From positions 1,485,423 to 1,549,422 of the forward strand of contig NZ_CP102279.1 in the NCBI RefSeq assembly GCF_025150245.1: 64,000 nt of DNA, given 5' to 3'. Positions 8,799 through 16,706 of this stretch are shown here, one piece after another (position 1 is the first letter of the stretch; each line of letters starts with the position of its first letter). Below the pieces are notes generated by a model, which saw nothing but the letters and a program-made list of their open reading frames with translations, was not told where the DNA came from and did not search any database. The position numbers and the translations under genes were made by a program. The DNA is from Dorea formicigenerans (lineage in GTDB: Bacteria; Bacillota; Clostridia; Lachnospirales; Lachnospiraceae).

Positions 8799-9005
8799 AT
8801 GGCAAATCGTTCATCTAACAAAGCAGCAGTTCCAGAGGCAAAAGGAGCACTGGACAAATTCAAGTATGAGGTAGCAACAGAACTTGGAGTACCATTAACA
8901 GACGGTTACAATGGTGATCTGACTTCCAGACAGAATGGATCAGTTGGTGGTTATATGGTAAAAAAGATGATTGAACAGCAGGAAAAACAGATGGCCGGTA
9001 AATAA
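8799..9005 (+). CDS. Alpha/beta-type small acid-soluble spore protein (SASP)
   Basis: 68-residue alpha/beta SASP. These proteins coat and protect DNA in dormant spores and are degraded on germination by GPR protease. The family pattern is present: LDKFKYEVATELGVPL, then GDLTSRQNGSVGGYMVKKMIEQQE. The GPR cleavage region, normally around an E-(I/F)A motif, corresponds to the KYEVATELG segment. AAAGGAGGAG ends eight bases before the ATG. Such genes are usually read from a forespore-specific sigma-G promoter, but the upstream gap is only 56 bases and no convincing site was found. This gene is direct evidence that the organism forms endospores. Confidence 0.95.
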   Translation: MANRSSNKAAVPEAKGALDKFKYEVATELGVPLTDGYNGDLTSRQNGSVGGYMVKKMIEQQEKQMAGK

Positions 9006-9030
9006 TATTTAACGGTAACAGAACAAAGAT

Positions 9031-9071
9031 GAAATGGGGATATGACAAGAAAAAGTTGTATCCCTAATTTC
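9031..9071 (+). terminator. Stem-loop downstream of the SASP gene
   Basis: GAAAT-GGGATA-CAA on the left arm pairs with TTG-TATCCC-ATTTC on the right, with small bulges and an A-rich loop. There is no strong T-run, so it may act as a transcript end or as an mRNA-stabilising hairpin. The remaining gap up to 9245 holds only AT-rich sequence. Confidence 0.4.
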
Positions 9072-9245
9072 ATGGAGTCAGTGTCAGAATTTTGCATAGA
9101 ATACAGTACATCGGGGAATCGGATTGACATTTCCATGGGACAAATTTATAATGAACGAGAAACTAAGAAAAATTTACGAAAAATATAGATAAAAATAGAT
9201 GAAATAGTATAAAAAAGAACTGATAAAGATAAAGAGGAATGTGAT

Positions 9246-9797
9246 ATGAGAGTAATTGCAGGAACAGCCAGACGTCTGCAGCTTAAGACACTGGATGGAA
9301 TGGATACAAGACCTACAACAGACCGGATAAAAGAAACATTGTTTAATATGATTTCGGCAGAACTCTATGATAGTAATTTTCTGGATCTCTTTTCCGGAAG
9401 CGGCGGGATTGGGATTGAGGCGCTGAGCCGCGGGGCGGCAAATGCGGTATTCGTAGAGAAGAATCCAAAAGCTATGAAGTGCATACAGGAGAATCTGGAA
9501 TCTACAAAATTAAAAGACCGGGCAAAGACGATGCAGATGGACGTATTTGCGGCGCTTTCGAGACTGAATGGTGAGTGGAAGTTTGAGTATATATTTATGG
9601 ATCCACCGTATAATCACGAATGGGAAAAGCAAGTGCTGGAATTTCTCACTGATACGACTTTGCTGGCGGATGACGGAATTATTATCGTGGAAGCATCGAA
9701 GGAGACAGATCTGTCTTATGCAGAAGAACTGGGCTATTCCATAATAAAAGAAAAGATGTATAAGACAAATAAACACATTTTCCTGGAGAAAGAATAA
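9246..9797 (+). CDS. rsmD: 16S rRNA (guanine(966)-N2)-methyltransferase
   Basis: 183-residue RsmD, which methylates G966 of 16S rRNA using S-adenosylmethionine. The N-terminus MRVIAGTARRLQL and TRPTTDRIKETLFNM are characteristic. Motif I is DLFSGSGGIGIEALSRGA (about 41-58) and the N-methyltransferase catalytic motif is MDPPYNHEW (about 119-127). It is followed nine bases later by coaD, the universal rsmD-coaD pair (ylbH-ylbI in Bacillus). Confidence 0.95.
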   Translation: MRVIAGTARRLQLKTLDGMDTRPTTDRIKETLFNMISAELYDSNFLDLFSGSGGIGIEALSRGAANAVFVEKNPKAMKCIQENLESTKLKDRAKTMQMDVFAALSRLNGEWKFEYIFMDPPYNHEWEKQVLEFLTDTTLLADDGIIIVEASKETDLSYAEELGYSIIKEKMYKTNKHIFLEKE

Positions 9798-9806
9798 GGA
9801 GCAGTT

Positions 9807-10301
9807 ATGAAGAGAGCAATTTATCCCGGAAGTTTTGATCCGGTTACATATGGACATTTGGATATTATCAGAAGATCCGCACCGCTTGTGGACGAGCTGG
9901 TCATCGGAGTATTGAATAATAATGCAAAAACCCCGTTGTTTTCCGTAGAGGAACGTGTTAAAATGTTAAATGAGGTAACACGGGATATGACAAATGTAAT
10001 CGTAGTCCCATTTGATGGGCTGCTGGTAGAATTTGCCAAAAAGATGGATGCCTGTATGATAGTTCGAGGACTCAGGGCGATCACAGATTTTGAATATGAG
10101 CTTCAGATGGCTCAGACGAACCATAAACTGGAGCCAAGTGTTGAGACAGTTTTTTTAACGACAAGCCTGGAGTATTCTTATCTGAGCTCTACCATAGTAA
10201 AAGAAGTAGCTTTCTATCATGGAGATATTTCAAAGTTTGTTCCCGATGTTGTGCGAGAAAGAATAAGGGAGAAAATGAATCAAAAAGGAGAGTGTAGATA
10301 A
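9807..10301 (+). CDS. coaD: Phosphopantetheine adenylyltransferase
   Basis: 164-residue CoaD, the penultimate enzyme of coenzyme A synthesis, making dephospho-CoA from 4'-phosphopantetheine and ATP. The nucleotidyltransferase motif is [16 protein letters not shown] (residues 4-19, T/HxGH type), and the second signature [10 protein letters not shown] is near the C-terminus. GGAG precedes the ATG. Its TAA overlaps the ATG of the next gene by one base (10299-10303), indicating translational coupling. Confidence 0.97.
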   Translation: MKRAIYPGSFDPVTYGHLDIIRRSAPLVDELVIGVLNNNAKTPLFSVEERVKMLNEVTRDMTNVIVVPFDGLLVEFAKKMDACMIVRGLRAITDFEYELQMAQTNHKLEPSVETVFLTTSLEYSYLSSTIVKEVAFYHGDISKFVPDVVRERIREKMNQKGECR

Positions 10302-10939
10302 TGAGCAGCCGTATTGAGCAGATCATTGAAGAAATCGAGGAATATATTGACAGTTGTAAGTTTCAGCCACTGTCTACATCAAAAATTATTGTAAATAAAG
10401 ATCAGATGGACGAGCTCCTTCGTGAGCTTCGTATGAAGACACCAGATGAAATCAAGCGTTATCAGAAGATCATTGCAAATAAAGATGCAATCCTTGCTGA
10501 TGCACAGGCAAAAGCGGACAGCATGCTGGAGGAAGCGCAGATTCATACGAATGAACTGGTGAGCGAGCATGAAATTATGCAGCAGGCATACGCACAGGCG
10601 AATGAGATTGTAACTGCTGCCACAGAGCAGGCACAGGAGATTCTTGATAATGCAACAAGCGATGCGAATGAAATCCGTATCGGAGCTATGCGTTATGCAG
10701 ATAATCTGATGGCGAATGCAGAAGGAATCATCGGACATACACTGGACAGTTATACAACCAAGTATGATAGTCTTGTGAATTCTCTTCAGGAGTGCTATGA
10801 CATGGTTCGTAATAACCGTGCGGAGCTGGATATTCCGGATCAGCCGGTAGCAGCACAGAATGAAGATCAGGGATATGAGCAGGAAGAAGAACCAGCAGAG
10901 GATGCATTCCCGGATTTTGACCTGGACAGTGAGGAGTAG
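10301..10939 (+). CDS. Coiled-coil protein, V-ATPase subunit H-like, unknown function
   Basis: 212-residue protein of unknown role, built largely from an Ala/Glu/Gln-rich helical region (about 50-125) with heptad character (ADAQAKADSMLEEAQ, AYAQANEIVTAATEQAQEIL), as in proteins often labelled ATPase-like or DivIVA-like. The N-terminus (SSRIEQIIEEIEEYIDSCK) and the segment IIVNKDQMDELLRELRMKTPDEI are conserved-looking. The C-terminal 45 residues are acidic and low in complexity. There is no membrane helix. It overlaps coaD by one base and is followed by a terminator at 11057-11087. The context suggests a structural or division-associated cytoplasmic protein, but this is a guess. Confidence 0.75.
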   Translation: MSSRIEQIIEEIEEYIDSCKFQPLSTSKIIVNKDQMDELLRELRMKTPDEIKRYQKIIANKDAILADAQAKADSMLEEAQIHTNELVSEHEIMQQAYAQANEIVTAATEQAQEILDNATSDANEIRIGAMRYADNLMANAEGIIGHTLDSYTTKYDSLVNSLQECYDMVRNNRAELDIPDQPVAAQNEDQGYEQEEEPAEDAFPDFDLDSEE

Positions 10940-11023
10940 ATTCTTTATCCTGTACGAAGATTTGTTTACAGATTCTCAATTAAGAGTCAGGAATTGCTAC
11001 AGATGTGAGTGCAAACACAGTTT

Positions 11024-11971
11024 TTAGGTTGAACGTATATAAAGATAAGCAAACAGACTGGTCACCAGAGCGGTGACCAGTTTTTTTCTTGCATAGGAGT
11101 TGAGAGAAAGTCCGCTTCCATTTATCATGCTGCCTGTCTGAAAAAGTGCACACCAGCCGCCGAAAGCAGTGTGTCCCATACAGAGGCTATAATAGATAGG
11201 AAAAGACAGAGGGATGGTCTGGGCGGTTATTGTTTTGTTTAAGAGAGCGCAGCCGTTAGTTAGTTCTAAAGATGGCAGAAGAAATAACTGATAAAACGGG
11301 TGTGAAAGCGGGAGCTTTTGGAGTAAATTTAAAATGACGGAAAAAAGGATAATATATCCGCCGATTTTAACGATAGCCTCAGAACTATCCATAAGACAGA
11401 AATCGAGAGAACATGAAGGAATTTTTGAAATAGTGAATGGAGATGTAATGTCTGTAGTGTTCGATGATGCGAAATGTTTCTTTATGCGAAAGAAAAAAGT
11501 TAGTAGGATTGGCGTTCCGTATAAGATCAGCACAGATGGGAAAATGAGTCTGGGGTTCTGAAAATATCCGAGAACAATATAATGGATGAGGAATGCAGGG
11601 CTTGTATTATTGCAAAATGACAGTAGATAAGAAGCTTCTGCTTTTGAAATCTGCCTTGCATGAAAGAGATCGGCGGTAATCTTTGCCCCCATAGGATAAC
11701 CACACAGAAATCCTACAATAAAAGCGAAGGAACCTTGGGCGGAAATGCCGAACAGACGGCTTATCACAGGAGCAAGGAGTTTGTTTAAAAGTGAACAGGC
11801 ACAAGAGTCAAGAAGCAGGCGTGAAATGAGAAGAAATGGAAAAAGCGTTGGCAAAACAGTAAGGAACCAAAGTAGAAGTCCGGATTTTGCGCCTTCAAAT
11901 ACTTCAGAAGGAAATAAAAGCATCACAAAAAAGCATAGGATCAGAAAAAACTGAAAAAAATGATTTTTCAT
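11024..11971 (-). CDS. ylbJ: Sporulation integral membrane protein YlbJ
   Basis: 315-residue polytopic membrane protein of the nucleoside-recognition/gate family, matching YlbJ, which is needed for heat-resistant spore cortex in Bacillus. About eight hydrophobic helices are visible, with conserved stretches GLLLWFLTVLPTLFPFLL, GFLCGYPMGAK, SFCNNTSPAF, and LSLCMGHTAFGGW-type residues near the end. The gene faces rsmD-coaD, whereas in Bacillus ylbJ follows coaD in the same direction; so the neighbourhood is kept but the gene is inverted. A + strand terminator for the coaD operon lies within its last codons. Confidence 0.88.
   Translation of the reverse strand: MKNHFFQFFLILCFFVMLLFPSEVFEGAKSGLLLWFLTVLPTLFPFLLISRLLLDSCACSLLNKLLAPVISRLFGISAQGSFAFIVGFLCGYPMGAKITADLFHARQISKAEASYLLSFCNNTSPAFLIHYIVLGYFQNPRLIFPSVLILYGTPILLTFFFRIKKHFASSNTTDITSPFTISKIPSCSLDFCLMDSSEAIVKIGGYIILFSVILNLLQKLPLSHPFYQLFLLPSLELTNGCALLNKTITAQTIPLSFPIYYSLCMGHTAFGGWCALFQTGSMINGSGLSLNSYARKKLVTALVTSLFAYLYIRST
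11057..11087 (+). terminator. Intrinsic terminator of the rsmD-coaD operon, inside ylbJ
   Basis: A perfect 10-bp stem (11057-11066 with 11072-11081), a five-base loop and seven T residues. It is oriented for + strand transcripts and lies wholly within the 3' coding end of the convergent ylbJ (residues LVTALVTSL). Confidence 0.9.
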
Positions 11972-12027
11972 GGAACAAGCCTCCTGCTGAGCAAAATCTT
12001 AAAACTTAATTAACCATATGGAAATAT

Positions 12028-12056
12028 TTGATTTTTTATGACAAATGATACATAAT
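12028..12056 (+). promoter_or_regulatory. Candidate sigma-A promoter for pepD
   Basis: TTGATT (12028-12033) and CATAAT (12051-12056) are spaced by 17 bases, 72 bases before the chosen pepD start, in the gap between divergent ylbJ and pepD. Confidence 0.5.
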
Positions 12057-12127
12057 AGAGAAAAAAATTCGTGGTTGCGCAGATATGGGGTGACCACAAA
12101 AATTATTTCAAAGAGAGGGTTATAAAC

Positions 12128-13573
12128 ATGGTATTAGAAAATTTAGAACCAAAAGAAGTATTTCGATTTTTCGAGGAAATCTGCCAGGTACCTCATGGTA
12201 CATTCGATACAAAGCGAATCAGTGATTACTGCGTAGCATTTGCAAAAGAAAGAGGACTTGCATGCATACAGGATGAGACGAATAACATTATCATTTCCAA
12301 ACCGGGAACAGTGGGATATGAGAACAGTGAACCGGTCATTATTCAGGGACATATGGATATGGTATGCGAGAAACGTCCGGAATCAAATCATGATTTTAAG
12401 AAAGATCCGCTTGAACTGTATGTAGAAGACGGATATGTAAAAGCAAAAGACACTACACTTGGCGGTGATGACGGTATTGCAGTTGCTATGGCACTGGCGA
12501 TTTTGGACAGCAAGGATATTCCGCATCCACCAATTGAGGCTGTGTTTACGGTAGATGAAGAGATTGGAATGGGTGGAGCAGAGAATATTGACTTGTCCGT
12601 ACTTAAAGGAAAGAAGCTTATTAATATTGACTCTGAAGAAGAGGGAATCCTGACAGTTGGCTGTGCAGGCGGATTCGGATATAATACTGAGATTCCAGTC
12701 ACACGCGAGAATGCAGAAGGAGAGAAAATCAGTATCCGTATCCACGGACTTCTTGGAGGACATTCCGGAGCGGAGATTCACAAACAGCGTGGAAATGGAC
12801 ATAAAATGATGGGAAGACTTTTGAATCACGTATCTTCGGAGACTGACATCCGCCTGATCAGCATTGCAGGAGGAACAAAGAACAATGTCATTTCAAGTGA
12901 GTGTAAGGCAGAGATCCTTGTGGCGAAAGAAGATGCTGATAAAGTAAAAGCTTCTGTTGCAGAGTTGAAAGCAACATGGGACAAGGAATTCCTTGGAAAA
13001 GAACCGGGACTTACTGTGGATGTTGAAGAAGAAAGTGTATCTGGTGTGGCAGTTATGAACGCGGAGAGTACAAAACGTGTGATCACATATTTTGTAATCT
13101 GCCCGAACGGAGTACAGTGTTATGACCGTGAACTGGAAGGGCTGGTTGAAACTTCCCTGAATCTTGGTATTGTAGAAACGACTAAGGACGCTGTAAAACT
13201 TGAAAGTCTTGTAAGAAGTTCTATGGAGAGTAAGAAAGCAGATATGAAAGAAATCCTGGATACTTGTGCACAGGCTGTCGGAGCTAACGGAAAGGTGCAG
13301 GGTGGATATCCTGCATGGGAGTACAAAGTAGATTCCGAACTTCGCAAAGTAATGGTAGAGACATTCGTAGAGCAGTATGGAAAAGAACCGGTTGTATCTA
13401 CCATTCACGCCGGACTGGAGTGTGGACTTTTCCTTGGAAAGAAACCAGATTTGGATTGTGTATCTATGGGACCGGATCTTTTGGATATTCATTCCTTTAA
13501 TGAGAAGCTGGATATTGCCTCTACACAGAGAACATGGGAATACTTAAAAGGAGTTCTTGCAAAATTAAAATAG
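12128..13573 (+). CDS. pepD: Aminoacyl-histidine dipeptidase (PepD, M20 family)
   Basis: 481-residue zinc dipeptidase that hydrolyses Xaa-His and other dipeptides in the cytoplasm. Metal-binding signatures are seen in order: IIQGHMDMVCEK, TTLGGDDGIAVAMA, VFTVDEEIGMGGA, and INIDSEEEG; the lid/dimer domain has HGLLGGHSGAEIHKQRGN. The C-terminus includes IHAGLECGLF and PDLLDIHSFNE. The start ATG 12128 follows AGAGAGGGT (12111-12119); an upstream in-frame GTG at 12071 lies within the promoter region and was rejected. The gene is followed by a terminator, so it is likely a single-gene unit. Confidence 0.95.
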   Translation: MVLENLEPKEVFRFFEEICQVPHGTFDTKRISDYCVAFAKERGLACIQDETNNIIISKPGTVGYENSEPVIIQGHMDMVCEKRPESNHDFKKDPLELYVEDGYVKAKDTTLGGDDGIAVAMALAILDSKDIPHPPIEAVFTVDEEIGMGGAENIDLSVLKGKKLINIDSEEEGILTVGCAGGFGYNTEIPVTRENAEGEKISIRIHGLLGGHSGAEIHKQRGNGHKMMGRLLNHVSSETDIRLISIAGGTKNNVISSECKAEILVAKEDADKVKASVAELKATWDKEFLGKEPGLTVDVEEESVSGVAVMNAESTKRVITYFVICPNGVQCYDRELEGLVETSLNLGIVETTKDAVKLESLVRSSMESKKADMKEILDTCAQAVGANGKVQGGYPAWEYKVDSELRKVMVETFVEQYGKEPVVSTIHAGLECGLFLGKKPDLDCVSMGPDLLDIHSFNEKLDIASTQRTWEYLKGVLAKLK

Positions 13574-13644
13574 GATAATGTGGTGTGTAGTATAAAAAAA
13601 TCTACAGACATCATGGCAGTTTGAAAAATAAGAGAATATAAAAG

Positions 13645-13690
13645 TAGAACATATGGAGAAAGAATCTGTATGTTCTATTTTTATTTTTAC
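13645..13690 (+). terminator. Intrinsic terminator after pepD
   Basis: A nine-base stem TAGAACATA/TATGTTCTA (13645-13653 with 13669-13677) is followed by ATTTTTATTTTT. Confidence 0.75.
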
Positions 13691-13774
13691 CATCTGCAGA
13701 GGTGGGGGTTATTTTACATTTGATATAGTCATATAGTAGAAGAAAAATGTGCGGAAAATGAGAATAAAACTGAA

Positions 13775-14521
13775 ATGAAGAAAAACAGGAATCTTAGAAA
13801 TAAACAAGTGTATACCTGGCAGGTAAGCTTGAGGCTGTTTGCAATTCTGCTTGTGATAGCGCTACTGGATGCTGTTGGAATATCAATTTCATATACGTCC
13901 GGAAAACACATGACAGATCGAATGCTGACGTTGGCTGCGCAGCAATTTCGAGATAAATTTTTTTCGGAAGAACTGCGTCAGAATAAATACCTGTCTTTAA
14001 CATGCAGGCAGGCGATGCAAAATGTGGAAAAAGAGGCCTTGTATTTCCCGATTCCAGAGTCTGATTTGGATAAATCCTTGAAAGTAAGTTTTGTGGACAC
14101 CTGGCATATGGAACGTAATTATGGCGGAAAGCGGGTGCATGAAGGAACAGATCTTATGGCGGCTGAAAATAAACGGGGGCTGTATCCGGTGGTGAGCGTC
14201 AGTGACGGAACGGTGAAAAATAAGGGCTGGCTTGAAAAAGGGGGTTGGCGGATTGGTATCATAAGCGATAGTAGTACATATTACTACTACGCGCATCTGG
14301 ACTCTTATACAAACCTGAAAATAGGAGATTATGTAAGAGCAGGAGAATTGCTTGGGTACATGGGAGACAGCGGTTATGGAGCAGAAGGAACGGTGGGACA
14401 GTTTCCCGTACATTTACATTTTGGGATTTATTTTTATGAAAATGGGAAAGAAATCAGCGTTAATCCGTATGAAGTGCTTTTGTTTTTAGAAAATAAAAAA
14501 TTAATCTATTCATATTTCTAG
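13775..14521 (+). CDS. M23 family metallopeptidase (peptidoglycan endopeptidase)
   Basis: 248-residue membrane-anchored LytM/M23 zinc endopeptidase. One N-terminal membrane helix (about 19-41) places the rest outside the cell. The M23 domain (about 110-240) has the zinc ligands H122 and D126 in HEGTD, an unusual YYYYAHLD strand, and H213/H215 in HLHFG. Members cut peptide cross-links in peptidoglycan; some SpoIIQ-like proteins are inactive, but all expected ligands are present here, so activity is likely. No clear ribosome site lies right before ATG 13775 (GAAAATGAGAA), so the start is less certain. It is flanked by a terminator upstream and an rRNA methyltransferase downstream. Confidence 0.88.
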   Translation: MKKNRNLRNKQVYTWQVSLRLFAILLVIALLDAVGISISYTSGKHMTDRMLTLAAQQFRDKFFSEELRQNKYLSLTCRQAMQNVEKEALYFPIPESDLDKSLKVSFVDTWHMERNYGGKRVHEGTDLMAAENKRGLYPVVSVSDGTVKNKGWLEKGGWRIGIISDSSTYYYYAHLDSYTNLKIGDYVRAGELLGYMGDSGYGAEGTVGQFPVHLHFGIYFYENGKEISVNPYEVLLFLENKKLIYSYF

Positions 14522-14584
14522 AGTTATACACCCAGATATGCTATACTACATTATGTATGTTTATGTGCTGGAGGAGAAAAATCA

Positions 14585-15970
14585 ATGAGATTGCCAGAGA
14601 ATTTTGAAAAAAAGATGCGAGATCTTCTGAAAGAAGATTTTGACGATTATATTGCATGTTATGAAGAGCCACGTTATTATGGGCTTCGTGTAAATACGAA
14701 TAAAATTTCCGTAGAAGAGTTTAAAAAGATCTGTCCGTTTGAAATCGAGCCGATTCCCTGGATTGAGAATGGATTCTATTATGACGGGGAGCATGTAACT
14801 CCGTCTAAACATCCATATTATTTTGCAGGGCTTTATTATCTGCAGGAGCCAAGTGCCATGACACCGGCAAACCGGCTTCCGGTGGAACCGGGAGACAAGG
14901 TGTTAGATGTATGTGCGGCACCGGGAGGAAAGGCTACGGAGCTTGGAGCAAAGCTTCAAGGGGAAGGAGTACTTGCGGCCAATGATATTAGTAATTCCAG
15001 AGCCAAGGGACTTCTGAAAAATATTGAGGTGTTCGGTATTGGCAATGTTCTTGTTTTAAGTGAAGAGCCTGGAAAAATGGAAAGCTATTTTACAGAGTAT
15101 TTTGATAAGATTCTGATTGACGCACCGTGTTCCGGAGAAGGAATGTTCCGAAAAGATAAAAAAATGGTATCTGCATGGGAGGAGCATGGGCCGGACTTTT
15201 TCTGTAATATTCAGAAGAGCATTATCTTGCAGGCTGCTCGTATGTTAAAGCAAGGCGGAATGATGCTGTACTCCACCTGTACTTTTGATCCGAAAGAAAA
15301 TGAGCAGGTCATCGAACATTTACTTAAGACCTATCCGGAATTTAGAATCTTGAAGATTGCGCCATATGAAGGCTTTGTTCAGGGAATGCCGGAAGTGACA
15401 GAATCACGGGATCCGTCGCTTGCGGATACTGTCCGCATATTTCCACATAAAATGAAAGGGGAAGGACATTATCTGGCACTTGTACAAAAGGGCGAACCGT
15501 GTGACCGTGTGAAAGGTGAACTGACCGGTGGAAAAGGAAAGAAGAAATTACCAGAGGAACTGGAAGAATTTTTAAATGATGTAAAGAAAGAAATCCGTAC
15601 GGATCTTCTGGATATCCACGGCGAGCGTGTCTATGTAATGCCGGCAGGGCTTCCAAATCTTAAGGGACTTCGGTTCCTGCGTACCGGACTTTTACTTGGA
15701 GAACTTAAGAAAAAACGGTTTGAGCCAAGCCAGGCCTTTGCCATGACCCTCAAAAAAGATGATTATGAGAAGATTGTTGATCTGCCACTAGAAGATGATC
15801 GTGTGAGCCGTTATCTGAAAGGGGAAACACTGGATGTTGATGATTTGGTAGAGATGAAAGCAAAAGGCTGGTATCTGGTCTGCGTGGATGGTTATCCATT
15901 GGGATGGGGAAAGCTTGCTAATGGAACTTTGAAGAATAAATATCTGCCGGGATGGAGGTTGAATTCATGA
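14585..15970 (+). CDS. RsmF-like rRNA cytosine-C5 methyltransferase (NOL1/NOP2/Sun)
   Basis: 461-residue SAM-dependent m5C methyltransferase. The N-terminal region has YYGLRVNTNKIS; motif I is VLDVCAAPGGKATELGA; the catalytic cysteines are in DAPCSGEGMFRK and YSTCTFDPKENE. The C-terminal third (about 290-461) corresponds to the RsmF accessory and PUA-like region (LRTGLLLGELKKKRFEPSQAF). It likely methylates 16S rRNA, though the exact site is uncertain. GGAGGAG lies eight bases before the ATG. It ends in an ATGA overlap with the following pseudouridine synthase gene, so the two modification enzymes are co-translated. Confidence 0.92.
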   Translation: MRLPENFEKKMRDLLKEDFDDYIACYEEPRYYGLRVNTNKISVEEFKKICPFEIEPIPWIENGFYYDGEHVTPSKHPYYFAGLYYLQEPSAMTPANRLPVEPGDKVLDVCAAPGGKATELGAKLQGEGVLAANDISNSRAKGLLKNIEVFGIGNVLVLSEEPGKMESYFTEYFDKILIDAPCSGEGMFRKDKKMVSAWEEHGPDFFCNIQKSIILQAARMLKQGGMMLYSTCTFDPKENEQVIEHLLKTYPEFRILKIAPYEGFVQGMPEVTESRDPSLADTVRIFPHKMKGEGHYLALVQKGEPCDRVKGELTGGKGKKKLPEELEEFLNDVKKEIRTDLLDIHGERVYVMPAGLPNLKGLRFLRTGLLLGELKKKRFEPSQAFAMTLKKDDYEKIVDLPLEDDRVSRYLKGETLDVDDLVEMKAKGWYLVCVDGYPLGWGKLANGTLKNKYLPGWRLNS

Positions 15971-16683
15971 TCCGGTTAGACAAGTTCCTGTCTGAGATGG
16001 GCGTAGGAACCAGGCAGGAAGTGAAGCAGTATATTCGAAAAGGCAAAGTAGAGGTAGATGGCGAGATTGCAAAGCGCCCGGAACTTAAAGTGGACGAGAC
16101 AAAAGCAAATGTTACACTGGACGGTGAACGAATCGGATATGCCTCTTATGTATACTATATGTTGAATAAACCGTCGGGGGTGGTGTCTGCAACAGAAGAT
16201 AAACGCGAGAAGACCGTGATCGATTTGATCAAGGGACAGAAGCGGAAAGATCTGTTCCCGGTGGGTCGTCTGGATAAGGATACGGTGGGACTTCTTTTAA
16301 TTACAAATGATGGAAATCTGGCACACCGGTTACTTTCTCCGAAACATCATGTGGATAAGTGCTATTTTGCAAAAGTGCAGGGGAACGTTACAAAAGACGA
16401 TGCGGAAAAATTTGCAGAAGGTGTAAATATTGGCACAGAAGATGAACCGGAGATCACGATGCCGGGAAAACTCGACATTATAAAAAGTGATGATTTATCC
16501 GAAATACGTCTGACCATCCAGGAAGGAAAGTTTCATCAAGTAAAACGCATGTTCCAGGCAGTGGGAAAAGAGGTTGTTTATCTGAAACGGGAACGTATGG
16601 GCAGCTTGATTCTGGATGATAATCTGGCAGAGGGCGAATACCGCATGCTGACCGAAGAAGAATTAAAGAATTTATTATTTTGA
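15967..16683 (+). CDS. RsuA/RluB/RluE family pseudouridine synthase
   Basis: 238-residue pseudouridine synthase. The N-terminal S4 RNA-binding domain (about 1-60: RLDKFLSEMGVGTRQEVKQ) precedes the catalytic domain with the Asp-containing motif GRLDKDTVGLLLITNDG and the typical KPSGVVSAT and EGKFHQVKRMF segments. RsuA modifies U516 of 16S rRNA; RluB modifies 23S rRNA; the sequence alone does not settle which. ATG 15967 was chosen because GGAGGTT precedes it and the ATGA overlaps the upstream stop; an in-frame ATG at 15952 has no such site. Confidence 0.93.
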   Translation: MIRLDKFLSEMGVGTRQEVKQYIRKGKVEVDGEIAKRPELKVDETKANVTLDGERIGYASYVYYMLNKPSGVVSATEDKREKTVIDLIKGQKRKDLFPVGRLDKDTVGLLLITNDGNLAHRLLSPKHHVDKCYFAKVQGNVTKDDAEKFAEGVNIGTEDEPEITMPGKLDIIKSDDLSEIRLTIQEGKFHQVKRMFQAVGKEVVYLKRERMGSLILDDNLAEGEYRMLTEEELKNLLF

Positions 16684-16706
16684 ACGCTACAAGTGAGGTA
16701 TTATAG

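Noticed and set aside
12071-12127. Upstream GTG start for pepD
   Set aside because: It lies inside the promoter-proximal leader, has no ribosome site and adds residues not typical of PepD; ATG 12128 has a good site.
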